Source: Paraphysomonas bandaiensis (lineage: Eukaryota > Chrysophyceae). Taken from it: a stretch of 64,000 nucleotides of DNA. Both the position numbers and the translations under genes were made by a program. The notes beneath the pieces are model-generated. The model was not told the origin of the DNA. It saw only the letters and a program-made list of their open reading frames with translations, and ran no database searches. This document shows positions 21,394 through 36,901 of this stretch, in pieces (positions within the stretch are counted from its first letter, which is position 1; every line of letters begins with the position of its first letter). The DNA lies in assembly GCA_965644295.1 (NCBI GenBank), contig CBFFRP010000298.1, positions 124,001 through 188,000 on the forward strand, written 5' to 3'.

Positions 21394-22279
21394 TCTCTGT
21401 CCTTAAGAGGTGAACTCAGCAGGCAGCCCAAAACACCCCTGATGCCCTTGAGGTGGACCCATTCCCGGATGCCTGTTTATTCGTCAAGGCCCAATGACGT
21501 CTAGCATTATATGAGATGTATTAACCTAACAACAGAAGGTAAACTTATACTCAATGCTGAGAATTATAAATTATAATTAATATCTCTTATCATTCATCAA
21601 TTTCATGTTGTCTGTAAGTCTGTACTACCACTCATTTCTCGTACGATCTTTACTTCATCACTACAACTTGCATCGTCACTATATTCTATATTCCGTTTTC
21701 CGTTTTCCGTTTCACTACTGCATATTTATCGTCATTCATTCTCACAGTACGATTAGCAAGAGTACAACTGTAATTTAAAATTTAAAAGCCTTATAGCTAC
21801 AGCTTTCAATTGCTCTCATATAGTTGAGCTCAATATGTACATTCAGATATATCTTGTATAGATTAGAGATGTGGTCGACTATAAAAATGTTTATAATAAA
21901 AATATCATAATGTGTATATCAAGATTAGGATGATTGTTGTGACTCTATCTAGTCGAAGTGTGAGACTAGTGCAGCTGATGGAATTACTCAACAAATCGTA
22001 TGTATGGAGGTGTATAGTGTAGAGGCCCTCAATACCCCAGCTTGCTAGATACTGTATACTGCAATAGTTCAGATATAAATTTCATTTGTATTAATAGCAT
22101 GTGATAAATTTCACCAAGTTTGATCGAGTGCTACCTTCAAGGTATAGCATCATATCTAATACACTTAGAGTTAAAAAGGGTGCCTATACTAAGTTTTATG
22201 GTCGCAGCTACTGTGGGATAAATTTGAAGCACTTTTTGCTCTAGTATGCTGATAATGTTATTCTATATACATTGCAAGG
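21394..22279. other. Spacer with decayed antisense copia LTR
   Basis: At 21590-21835 the minus strand resembles the LTR at 12404 (shared TACCACTCATTTCTNGTACGATCTT and AAAAGCTGTA-like blocks) with indels, so an old solo LTR. The rest holds no gene. The NEK stop lies at 22280. Confidence 0.5.
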
Positions 22280-24304
22280 TTAGAGAGATTCAAATTTCCC
22301 TTTACCTGCAGCAATGAGGGTCTGCAAATCAACGTGAACAGAAGGCGCCGCCTTATGAGCGTTGTACTGCACTTCATGACGTGGGCGCTTCGTTGCACTT
22401 CCACATGTGTTGTCTGTGTCTCCAGCATTATCTTTCCTGCAATTACCAGCGTGTGGTGGAGGGGGAGCCTGACGACAACCCTTATAATTATTACCGCCTG
22501 TTTGATGTCTCTTGGTGAAAGGATTTACATTTTCCGACATGTTTTCTTCAGATATTTTTTTATTCACGAGATAGTTTCTGTAGAAAGCACTTGGCTGGGT
22601 ATGAGTTTCACTTGTCTTTGGTTTTTGCCGATTTCCCAATAAACCTGCAGCTTCTGCAGTCATAAGACGAGGTTTCCCAAGAAGTTCTCGAGCTCGTGCC
22701 ACTCCGGCTGAAAAATCATCCTTTTGTTCACTAGTATCATTATATATAGTAAACGGGGCGGCTCTAGGCTGGGTGTCACATTCTTCTTGTAACGACATTC
22801 TCCGATCACCATCATCATCACTATCACACTCTTCCAGATTAACCTCCATCGGCGCACTGCTGGTGCGCCGAATTGGATAGGCTTGTTCCGAACGCTGAGA
22901 TCTACTTTCTCTAGCTATCAAACTTTTTTCCCGAGCTAATAACTGAGCTTCCTGAGTTTTGATCTTTTCTTCACGAGACTGTAGGGACTCCTCCCAAGCT
23001 CGAAGTTCTCGCCACTTGGCCGAGTACGACTGAAAAAAGCACCAATGTCGATTAAATTGCTACTAAAAAGCATACATACAAACCTGATGGAGTTGTGCCT
23101 CTTTAACGATGACATTCGCTTGACGGAGAGCAGACTGAATAAGTGTTACTGTTGAAGAAGTGGAAATTGTATATGTACCTGGAGGGCGGGAAGTGCCTCA
23201 ATTTCCTCAATCCGTGGACGCCGTGAAGAGTCAACCAGGAGCATACTCTTGATTGCAGCATTGAGGTCTTCAGAATACTTGTTCGGTATACGATGAAATC
23301 GTCCAGCATTTATCTTGACAGCTAAAGAAAGCTGATTGGATGCGTCAAAGGGAGGGCGTAATGCCGCCAGCTCGTACAGCAAGCAACCCACAGACCTGCA
23401 TATAAACCAATAGATTAGGGAAGCGGACATCGACAGTCACACTGCAATTTACCAAATATCGGATCGCTCGTCGTATTTCTTCCCATTAATGAGTTCTGGT
23501 GACATATAAAATGGAGTACCGACGTTGGTCTTGGCCAGTTTACTGCCACTGCTTAGTTCCTTGGCCAGACCAAAGTCACCGATCTTCAAATTCTCATTTT
23601 GATCGAGCATTATATTAGCAGGTTTAAGATCTCTATGCAAAATAGGACGGCATTCTCCGTTTTCAGTTCTTCTATGACAATCCTGTAATGACAATGGGGG
23701 TTACTACATCACCCAATTTGGTAGTCACCGAACTACCTTCAGTGCTATGACAATCTGTGCGAGAACTTTCCATATTATGGCCTCATCCAAATTAACCCTA
23801 ATCGTATAGTCAGTATATTTACTCCTGCGATTGGTTAGAGTGTCACCTGTCTCTCTTGCACTTACGAATAATTCGTCCCAAATCTCCTCCTGAGCAGTGT
23901 TCCATAACGATATATAGCCTGAAGAAGATGAGACACAAGAGCACAAGAGTGCATAACATACCGTGTTGTTTTCTTGTCGACAATTCTATCGTAGTATCTG
24001 ACGATGAACGGATTGCGGAGCTCCCGAAGAATATTTACCTGAAAGCGAATGAGATCTCTGCACATATACACACAACTGCACTGTACTTCTGCAACAAGTT
24101 GCTGCTTCTCGTGTTCGTTCATCGATCCGTAATTCAGTTCTTTCCAAACTAGAATCTGTTGATATTGTTAGTATGGGTAGATCTATGTGTGTATGTGTGT
24201 ATGGGGTGTGGGGCACTTGCCTTGTCGTCTGCTTTTCTTCTTATTTTGCAAACTTTACCGAATGCACCAGTGCCGATAGTCTCCAGCACATCGTATTGAT
24301 CCAT
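22280..24304 (-). CDS. NIMA-related protein kinase, NEK2-like
   Basis: Nine exons (24304-24221, 24155-24087, 24038-23962, 23918-23847, 23797-23737, 23682-23453, 23395-23179, 23134-23084, 23029-22280) give 536 residues. Kinase domain at residues 1-265: glycine loop [13 protein letters not shown]-like lysine in [17 protein letters not shown], and [28 protein letters not shown] and [13 protein letters not shown] are typical of NEKs, mitotic and ciliary/centrosomal kinases. A coiled coil follows ([18 protein letters not shown]), then an acidic and low-complexity tail, as in NEK2-type proteins. Intron 1 uses a GC donor (AAG|GCAAGT) with a TACTAAC branch site; intron 2 is 48 nt and stop-free. Head to head with MCM6 across 500 bp. 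Confidence 0.92.
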
Positions 24305-24804
24305 TCTTGCCACACAGCAGTGACTTCTAGTGGCTTTATCTTAACTTTAATGTGGTAGATAGCTGTGTGCAATAGACTGACAGGCGAGTGAGTTCGACAG
24401 ACATGCTCGCATCAACTGCATCAACTCAGTGCTGATTTCAACGGTCACTTTCATCTCTGCTGATGATGATGGCGCCCGTAGTATCGCCCTACAGTGTATT
24501 TGGTAGTGCAATACAGTACAGTACGTACAGAGTGCTGATGATGGCGCACGTAGTATAGCCCTACAGTGTATTTGGTAGTGCAGTGCAGCAGTATGGTACG
24601 TACAGAGTGCTGATGATGATGTCTATATCGAACTGCTTTTCAAAATTCGAATACGTATAAGTGCACTGTATTACTGCGGTATACACCGTATACATTGTTA
24701 CTGGGATCTACTGATAGCATCATGGTACTTCTATCAGTCCAGTGCTGAAGCCCACATAGCTCAGCAGCATCGCATCGCATCGCATCGTCTAGCTATCAGT
24801 GACA
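24305..24804. promoter_or_regulatory. Shared NEK/MCM6 divergent promoter region with tandem repeat
   Basis: The 500 bp between the two start codons must hold both promoters. It contains a 76-bp unit, CTGATGATGATGGCG through AGTACGTACAGAG, repeated twice and a bit at 24459-24618, and three GCATC repeats at 24769-24788. No TATA box can be singled out. The repeated unit carries GGCGC[CA]CGTAGTATNGCCCTA, which could bind a regulator. Joint control of a mitotic kinase and a replication helicase is plausible but inferred. Confidence 0.5.
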
Positions 24805-28775
<3,971 letters not shown>

Positions 28776-29196
28776 CTTGAGTTAATATTTCTAAATAGCG
28801 TTAATTTCTATGTATCAATGGATATGAAATTTGTTTCCGTAAGTGAATAATAGCGAGTTAGTCTTACATCAATCAATGCGTTTCCGGCTGATGTACAGCG
28901 TCTTAGTTGTGAAATGAGTACATACGCTCTAGGTAATATTGTGATAATAAATTATGCGGTAAGTGATAATCATCTGTTCTAATTTGCATACATATTGACT
29001 TCGAACTAACCAGGTATGATGCCGTATTAATTGTCAAGAAAATAGTTTTTCTGAACATAACTAATATCGGCAGTTTGTGTCCGCTGAGCACAACACAGTA
29101 ACATATATTTTCCCGCACGAAAAATAAAATAAAAAGATAACAATTTACTGTCTCTGTCTTAATTATACAATATGACCGATGAATGTATGACCACAA
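28776..29196. other. 3' ends of MCM6 and EFG1
   Basis: 420 bp between two convergent genes; it must hold both polyadenylation regions. AATAAA occurs on the minus strand side (29125 area AAAATAAAATAAAAAG). No other gene seen. Confidence 0.45.
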
Positions 29197-31156
29197 CTAT
29201 TCGAATTTAACTTTCTTGCCTGCACTCTGAACTATGGCACCAGAGAGCTTTTGTTTCATTGTTCCAGAGGCATTGAGCGCACTCACACCACCAGCTTCTT
29301 CCCATGCAGACCGTTGACCAGACGATGATCCAGCTTCTGTACTTCTCGCCCTACCACCTCTTCCCCTAGCATTATCTATCCTACCACCTCTGCCCCTATT
29401 CCCATCCGTCCTACTACCTCTGCCTCTAGCTCCATCCACCCTACCACCTCTACTTGTATCTCCAACCGCTCTTCCTCGATTTGGAAAAGCCGCATCACCC
29501 TGTTTCTCTCGCTCGCCACCTCTTCCAGCTGTTCCACCCCTACGTCCTCTGCCCCTGTGTCCTGACTGCCACTTGAGAAGCCGCGCCTCTTGTTTGTGCA
29601 TAGGCCCTCCCCTTCCACGTACCTTCCCGGCTCCTCGTCGGCCAGGGTTAAACATATTGTGATTACTCGAAGTTACTTCACTATCCACCACATTGGTGTC
29701 ATCTTCTCCACCTTCTTCCAGAAAAAATGAATCCGGCTCATATTCATCACCACCAGATGAAATTACTTCAGTAGGTCTGGGAGACATAGCACCGTCACTA
29801 TCACTGGTGGGCTCAGAGTCAGAATCGGCAGGAACTTCAGTTTTTCGTTCGAGAGCGTCAGTAGCATCAACCTCATCACTTGAACTCTCACTGTCACTAT
29901 CAGATTCACCGTCATCAGCTTCGTTGTTAGAACTGTCGTTGTCGGTATCAGAGTCATCACCATCATTGTCGAAGTGACTTTGGTCCTCCTCATGGCTATC
30001 ACTGTCACCAGATTCATCACTGTCAATGTTCTCCGCCTTTCTGCGACGTCTTTTATTTCCCCCACCACCCTGTCTCTCTACATCCAACGCATGTGCCACA
30101 CGATCCTGCTCACCCTCCGCTATACTCTGCTTCCGTGCTTCCACAGCCATAGCCCTCGCTCTCTCGCTCCTGCCACTGCTATCTTCCTTCTGGTTGAACA
30201 GACTGATGTACTTCATGTGCTTCGGGTAGTACAGTACATACTGATACATATAATTTATATTAGCTCAGTATTTACCATACATATGATACAGATACAGGTC
30301 ACTGACCGCTAGATCCTCTTCGACCTTCTTCATCTTCTCCTTGAGAGCCTCTGATTCATTCGAATCAAGCTGTCTCTCCAGTTTACAGTATCGTCTTGTC
30401 AGTTTTCTTCTTTCGAAGAATTTCACCTGTCGCAGAGCATAACGACAACTACATCACTGTATTACTGCGTATACCATATGATACTTCTGCGACATCTTCT
30501 TCTCTCTGTGAGACTGAGCGATACGAACCCTCTGAATGCACATATAAATACGATATATATATATATATATATAACACCCTACATAACACGTATATATACT
30601 CTTATAGTCCCATACACTCAAATATATATACTAATTCCTATAGTCCCATTCACATATATATCCATATAGTCTTATACACATATATATACTTATAGTCCCA
30701 TATTAACACATATGTAGCTATAGTCCAATACACATGTATACATCTAGTCCCATTCACATATATATACATCTAGTCCCATACACATATATACATCTAGTCT
30801 CCTATATATACCTACAATCCCATACATACACATACATAGTCATACACATACATACATATATGCCTATAGTCCATATATACACATACATACACATACACAT
30901 ATATGCCTAGAGTCCATATATACACATACATACACATACATTCATGTGTATTTTATGGATGCATATCGTCGCATTACTGCCACATCACTGACCTCTTCCT
31001 TGAGCTTAAGCAGAGCTTCTCTCATGCCCTCCGCACTCGGATCATCGGCACTCTAACACACAACCATAACACACACAAACTCACTGCCCATAAGCATCTC
31101 ACCCTCTTGCGCAGAGCCCTCTCTAAGTCTCTGATCTTCTTCTGAGTTGAAGGCAT
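29197..31156 (-). CDS. EFG1: rRNA-processing protein EFG1 with RGG-rich tail
   Basis: Five exons: 31156-31103, 31052-30993, 30531-30475, 30426-30307, 30240-29197; 444 residues. The core has the Efg1 pattern: N-terminal KKIRDLERALRK, then HREKKMSQKYHMVKFFERRKL split by a 48-nt intron, then YVLYYPKHMKYISLFN. Efg1 acts in the nucleolus in early processing of the small-subunit rRNA precursor. Beyond the core is an unusually long tail: an acidic serine/aspartate region (about residues 150-280) and an RG/RGG region (about 310-420) of the type found in nucleolar RNA-binding proteins. Intron 2 is 461 bp and filled with CACATATATA/TAGTCCCATA repeats, ten times longer than the others. Head to head with the TPR gene. 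Confidence 0.85.
30532..30992 (-). repeat. Repeat-filled intron of EFG1
   Basis: About fifteen irregular units of CACATATATACNTNTAGTCCCATA plus TA and CA dinucleotide runs. It makes this intron far longer than its neighbours, so it has expanded by slippage. Confidence 0.8.
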
Positions 31157-31232
31157 CAGATACACACAAACAGAATCGTATTGATAATATAATCAAACCA
31201 CGAGACTGACTGACTGGAACTCGCCTCTATCC

Positions 31233-31263
<31 letters not shown>

Positions 31264-31271
31264 CACACACA

Positions 31272-31414
31272 GGGGGTGGTTGTGCATATCGATCATTGAA
31301 AAGTCATCGTTTTTTCATTAAAAAGTCACTTTTTTTCACTTTTCACTGAAAAAAAGATTACTTTTCAATGAAATAAACCATGACTTTTTGATAAAATCGA
31401 TATGCACAACCCCC
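31272..31414. mobile_element. 143-bp inverted-repeat element between EFG1 and the TPR gene
   Basis: Left GGGGGTGGTTGTGCATATCGAT and right ATCGATATGCACAACCCCC are complementary apart from a 3-base insertion. Inside, GAAAAGTCAT and ATGACTTTTT continue the pairing around an A/T-rich loop. A MITE or stable hairpin in a divergent promoter. No second copy is in the window. Confidence 0.65.
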
Positions 31415-31749
31415 AGTACATACAGACACACACAGCACTGGTCACTGAGGTGTCTGTATACCTGTGTACCGGTATACATCATATAGAAGTACAGATGTAC
31501 ACTGGTGCTTATACTCGCCAGTATACAGTGTACTGCTGTGTAGGTGTACTCTGTACTGCTGTGTATGTATGATACTCTGCCGATACGATCTACACTGTGT
31601 ATGTTCTGCATACATACTGCAGTATGTCTACGTATAGGTATATACGTACAGAGGATGTCGAGGTGTGTGTATCTACACTCAGCACTGTGGGCATATTCCA
31701 CAATCAGAAGCATCATCATACACACATACACATAATCATATCAAGAGAG

Positions 31750-33771
31750 ATGTCTGAGCTGATGCGTTTGTTTGAAGACGGCAGATACTCTGACTTCCTG
31801 TCAGCGTATGGCGAGGAGGGTTCGGATAGCGACAGCAGGAACAGCAAAGAGGTTCGTGTGGCTCTGGGAGTGTCCCTCTTAAGAGAAAGAAGACCCGCAG
31901 AGTCACTCAGATGCTTATCATCCGTACTGAGAGAGTATCCTGAGGACAGAGAGACGTCAGTGTACATAACAGCAGCGGGAAACTCTCTGATTCATGTGTG
32001 TTTAGAGCGAGGCAACAGCGCGCTGAGTGTGTCTGATTACGAGACCGCCTTAAGAGAATACTCTCAGATGGATCACCTCATCAGTAATCAGGAGGTGGAC
32101 TTCAAAGATCTCAATGCGGATCTCGTCTATCAGCTGTTCAACAACAGAGCTGTTTGTTTGCTTAACACGGGACGACCTGAAGAGGCCCTCAGCACTTATG
32201 CGGACACTGCACTCACAGCCTGTAAGAGCTCTCTGTCGGCCTCAAAACGATCTGAATGGGCTCAGAATAAAGCAATCATTCTTAAGTCTATTGGCAGGTT
32301 AGAAGAGGCTCTCACTCAGTTCGAAGAGTGTCTCTCTGAGACACCTGATCGTGTGAATGGTCATGTTGGGAAGTCGGAGTCACTGAGTGGACTGGAGCGC
32401 TACTCTGAGGCTGAACAAGCGGCCACTGAAGGCTTACAGGTCTGTGAAGATGAAAAAGGGGAGAAACGTGGCCTTTACGTCGCGAGAGCCTATGCTCGTA
32501 TGAAATCTGGGAATTACGATGGTGCCATGTCTGATCTTGATCTTGTCGATACCAAAGATGATAACAGCGACACTGTATCCGGTGAAGCCAAAAGGCTGAG
32601 AAGCGTTTGCATGTCTCTTCATGGGGATAACCTTCTGTCCAAGGGGGATGCTCAAGGTGCTATAGATGTATACAGTGATGCTATAGCCAAAGCTGGGACC
32701 GATTCTCCTGTGAGCCTTTTGTTCAACTGTGCACTCGCCCACATGCAAGCAGCTTCTGCAAATCGTGGTAATTATTCATGTTTGAGTATATTTTGCATTG
32801 AAATACAAACTATGCACCACTGTGTGTCTTCTTGTTAAACTCTGTGTTATATTTCAGGCGGCGAGAATGCTGCATATCATGCTGAGAAAGCTGCATCTGG
32901 TTTTGAGGCTGTGATTTCCAGAGAGAAGGGCCATTTTCAGGGCCATGTGGGACTAGGCCAGGCCCTGCTACAGAGTGCGGATTTAGTGACAGGTATGTAA
33001 CACTGTACGAGTCGTACTTATTGGTGAGGTGTTGAATGCCCATCTATTGGTATACCTGTCGTAGCGGACACGTACTTATCGTAATATGTGGTCATGAAAT
33101 TATAATCTACTCATGTTATCACAGGAGACGAATCTAAAACGCATAGTCTGCTATTGAAAGCCGCTAATGCTCTGGAGACAGCCCATTCTATCAACTCCTC
33201 TGATATAGAAGTGACTTATAGTCTTGCGGTTACTTTGTTGAGAACAGACCAGCCAGAGCAGGCGTCTAATAGGTTTAGGGATGTGCTGAAAGTATCTCCA
33301 AACCATGAAAATGCGCTTAAAGGCTTGTCGGCCTGTGAGGAGAGGGTGCAAAGCAAAGCTACAATGGAAAGAGTTAAGACGTTATCACTTAAACATTCCG
33401 ATGAGTCGAAAAAAGCAGATGCCAAACCAGCTACAACTGAGGAGCCGCAGACACCTCAGAAAGCCCCAAATACTGGTGGATCGCCAGTATTTGATTTGCT
33501 GAACGATATTCGAAACAGTGAAAATTACTTCTCCTTGGCCGATCTCAAGACCCCTGGACCGTATCCCAGTGGAGTGAATCCGGCCCACCGGGAGCTTTAT
33601 TTGCACGATGACGAGTTTGCTAAAGTGTTAGGGTGTCCTTCTAAAGAAGAGTTTCTGAAGTTTCCGCAGTGGAAACAGGTGAGCGATTTCCATGCTTGCA
33701 ACTTCAGTGCATACCCACTAACTGTATGTACGTATCAGGTATCGAAAAAGAAGTCTGCCGGACTTTTTTGA
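31750..33771 (+). CDS. TPR-repeat protein with C-terminal villin headpiece
   Basis: Four exons: 31750-32767, 32858-32992, 33125-33678, 33739-33771; 579 residues. Helical TPR-like pairs fill most of the protein, for example FNNRAVCLLNTGRPEEALSTY, NKAIILKSIGRLEEALTQF and VTLLRTDQPEQASNRFRDVL. After a linker of about 60 residues comes a villin headpiece: YPSGVNPAHRELYLHDDEF, KEEFLKFPQWKQ and the hallmark end KKKSAGLF at the C-terminus. Headpieces bind F-actin, so the TPR part may link cargo to actin; this is inference. I know no common family with this pairing. The last intron (33679-33738, 60 nt) is stop-free and in frame. The terminal exon is duplicated downstream. Confidence 0.82.
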
Positions 33772-33817
33772 AGGAATGTTTACGTGGTGCTGGACTAATT
33801 ACAGTAATGACATTAGT

Positions 33818-33904
33818 GCATACCCACTAACTGTATGTACGTGTCAGGTATCGAAAACGAAGTCTGCCGGACTAATTATCGATAATTACGTGTTGCTGGA
33901 ATAA
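33818..33904 (+). other. Duplicated alternative last exon of the TPR/villin-headpiece gene
   Basis: The 100 bp around the last exon (TAGTGCATACCCACTAACTG through GGTGCTGGA-TAATTACAGTAAT, 33697-33808) are repeated at 33818-33917. The second copy keeps the branch-like CACTAAC and the acceptor TGTCAG at 33847, and from 33848 reads VSKTKSAGLIIDNYVLLE, stop 33902-33904. Splicing from the donor at 33679 would use the same phase. It replaces the actin-binding end KKKSAGLF. Confidence 0.55.
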
Positions 33905-33917
33905 TTACAGTAATTTT

Positions 33918-36278
33918 TTCACGATGGATGTTGTGTCCCCCTTGTACTTTCTGTAATTAATACACACTAACCTGTGGCCAAACTATTCGATTAGGGTTAG
34001 GGTAGTGAATATCTTATTATTAGCAGTTCCACTCACTGACATTATCGATGCCATTTTTTCCTGTTTATTTTAGTTAGGAGGGTTAGAAGTAGAAAACTCA
34101 TATCATAAAGCCATTAAATATCTAGTTATATTTAACCACGGAGAACAAGGAGGCTATATCGTCCCGCGCTGAGCATTTTGCAACGAGGTATATATTATAG
34201 GATTATCAGGCAAGGGAATTTTACTTGCGCTCTGGAGTATATTCTGGATACGAGTGTATGTATGGGTCTATGAGCTCTACTGGGACACCCTTCGTGCTAA
34301 CGAGAACAAAAGCATCGTGTTTTCATCGTCTTGTCCAAAAAACCATACCGCAGAAGCCAATCAGAAATGGAGCTTGCCAATAAAAAAGAGTCACTCCAAC
34401 ACACACTGTGAGGACACGAATCTTTGTCGTGATGATAACTCTGACTTGATTGCAGTGAAATTGTGATTGTATAGTAATAACGAATGCTATGCGGCTGACT
34501 AAAGTGTGACGTCGAACAGAACATTGAAGTATTGGCAGGCACTGGTATATGACAGCGTTTTGGAACTCCAAGAAGCAGATTAGGGATGGTTTGAGGGAAC
34601 AAGTTATCGTCACCCAGCTGAAATCTTGATGTCGTGCTCAGAATAAAAGAAACCGCAACTTCAATTTTGCGTAATTAGTTAGTAATTTGGAATTCCAATA
34701 AGCAATTTGAGAGAGCGAATACACTGTGAATTGTGCTATTATTAACTGTGAGTTCGTATAGCAAGCTTCAATACTAACTGTCTATGCGGGAGAGCTATTG
34801 TAAAGGTTTATGCCTCGTTATCGACAAAATGATCGTGACAAGTGGGTTCCCACGACCTGTAGAAATGCGGAGAGTGTATGTCTCGAGGTTATTGAAGATG
34901 ACGCAAGCACTATGCCTATTAGTATTGGAGGGGAGTAGAGCATTTGAAATGTGCAGTGAAAGTTCAGTCCGAGTACGTCGTTGACTTATGTGCTGATTTA
35001 CGCATGAAACCGTGTTTGAAATGGAAAACGAAGACCATGCAGGTGAGGTAGTGGACTTACTGAGCAATGCTCTCAGTCGTGAAGCAGATGTAGCTATATG
35101 AGAATATGATATTACAAAACACAAGTAATAATAGCAGGGCCAACTTGTAACGCAATAAATACTGCTAATAACAACTATACTTGCGACTTTTTCTTTATCT
35201 TTAACCTCTCAGATACAAATTACAGTAAAATAATAACTCAATACTTATATATGAAACCTGGTGAAATTGGTTTACCAGGTTTTGGTATTACCTCGACTTG
35301 TAGTGGATATGCTCGACTTACTGAGCAATGCTCTCAGTCGTGGTAAAAAGAGAAATGCATCAGAAATTGCTTTCAGCTCCAGAGACTCCCGGCTAGTGTC
35401 AGGTAATAAGTAGTAGTACTAGAGACTAGAGTAGTAGAGTGTGTAGCTGGTGTACTATTGGACTGTTGAGTAATAATCAGTTCATTCATTGCATATGTAC
35501 AGTTATTGCTTTTTTGTTACATGCGCAAGCAATAATGAGAACTAGATGGTACTGTAAAGAACTATAAGATTAGGTGAAATTTATATATGCTCAAGATTTG
35601 TCGTTAATTTGCAGCAAACCCATGCATGTGTATGTATGATATGTATGTTATATATATGATATGTTATATATTATGATATGTTATATTTCTATGATCAGTT
35701 GTTGCACTTGTATTTTGTGTTATGCAATTGTATCGAGTGAGTTTGAATGTTTATTGTGAATTGAAAGTTTAAATCAACTGAGAGTAGATTTTCGTGTTGA
35801 GAGAGTGATTTGAATATTGATTGTTCTTCATCAGAAGATATATATGTTCGATTACATTATTTCTCTATATTATCTCTACTGTATCCTATATATGTATATC
35901 AATTAACTCTCTATCTCTATACTTACTCAATCTATTCCTAATTCTTTATCATATGTAACTATCTATCTACGTATCTACGTATCTAATCCATATCTAGTAC
36001 TATATATTTCTTTCCTTGTTAGGAAAAGAAAAGGTAATATCATGCAGCTCACTGGGTTCACTACGTGTATCTTAGTATCAATGTTCTCTATGACATTGTA
36101 TATATTGATCTTCATATGTATACTAGCGAAATCACGGCTCGCAGTACACCATGGTACTGGTATACCACACAAACATAAGAACAATGTATTCTTAATGTTT
36201 TTGACTGCTCTAAGCAATAATCTAATTGCCCCATTCTGAGAGCGTACCCTAGTGAAGTGCTAGTGTTGACTAAGCTAA
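33918..36278. other. Gene-poor region with repeat fragments
   Basis: No convincing gene. Contents: an antisense R2 copy at 35500-35640; CGACTTACTGAGCAATGCTCTCAG twice (35060 and 35315); at 35250-35300 a fragment whose minus strand reads VEVIPKPGKPISPGF, also found with changes near 61520; and 36125-36225, which resembles 36920-37020 (ATCACGGCTCGCAGTACA, GGTATACCACACAAACA). Open frames of up to about 100 codons at 34297-34613 and 34795-35124 show no domain. Confidence 0.4.
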
Positions 36279-36757
36279 GTAACGTATAGATTATTAATAA
36301 AAATCTCAGCGTATTATTCGTGTGTTGGAATCAAAAAAACTCTAGCTAGATCTGCACTATATATACCTGCATAGCCTATATGAGATTACGAGAAACCCCG
36401 CGCATTCTAGGGGAGGGAGGGGGGCGGCCAATGTCACACTAGACCTATACTGAGTCATGCATGGTCACGAGAATCCCCGCGTAATCTTTGTTAGGTAATG
36501 AAGGGAAGGTACACATGGTCCTAATAGAATCTGCGCGAATTACATATATAAAAGTCATGCATAATTATGAGATATCCCGCGTAATCTTAGCAAAGGTTAA
36601 CACAGGTGGGGGGAACAACAGAATCTGCGCGTGATCTATATGGTCAGCTAAGTTGGCACACGGATGGGTGGGTAGTAGAATTAGTGCTATATATCTTGGT
36701 GTTATAGGTGGGGCACCAGCCAGCCTACATTATGGCCACGCCCTCGGAATGGGGCAA
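36279..36757 (+). repeat. Dispersed repeat R3, copy 2
   Basis: Sense-strand match to 12687-13131, with the same ends (ACGTATAGATTATTAATAAA, CCCTCGGAATGGGGCA) and about 30 bp of extra sequence inside. Confidence 0.75.
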
Positions 36758-36766
36758 ATACGGTGA

Positions 36767-36900
36767 ATACAACAATATTATTATTATATAGCTATAACTG
36801 TGAAACTGAAGTATTGTACCACGACTCTACAAGATACGGAAGTTGATCAGTGGATGACATGAACAAAGTATATTATCATGTTGTTAATGAGTTTTACTTT
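36767..36900 (+). repeat. Partial copia LTR, family 2
   Basis: Sense copy of the LTR body found antisense at 16600-16839 (ACGGTGAATACAACAATATT through ATGAGTTTTACTT). It begins and ends abruptly, joined to R3 on the left and another repeat on the right. Confidence 0.65.
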
Positions 36901-36901
36901 G

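Noticed and set aside
23797-23847. A 22-nt ultra-short intron in NEK ending at CAATCGCAG
   Set aside because: The 49-nt alternative ending ACGATTAG has a TACTGAC branch site and gives the expected NEK sequence [14 protein letters not shown].
35249-35300. Conserved hairpin AAACCTGGT...ACCAGGTTT as a terminator or 3' processing signal, also near 61518
   Set aside because: The palindrome is explained by the shared coding motif PKPGK..PGF on the minus strand; the similarity extends beyond the hairpin as protein sequence.
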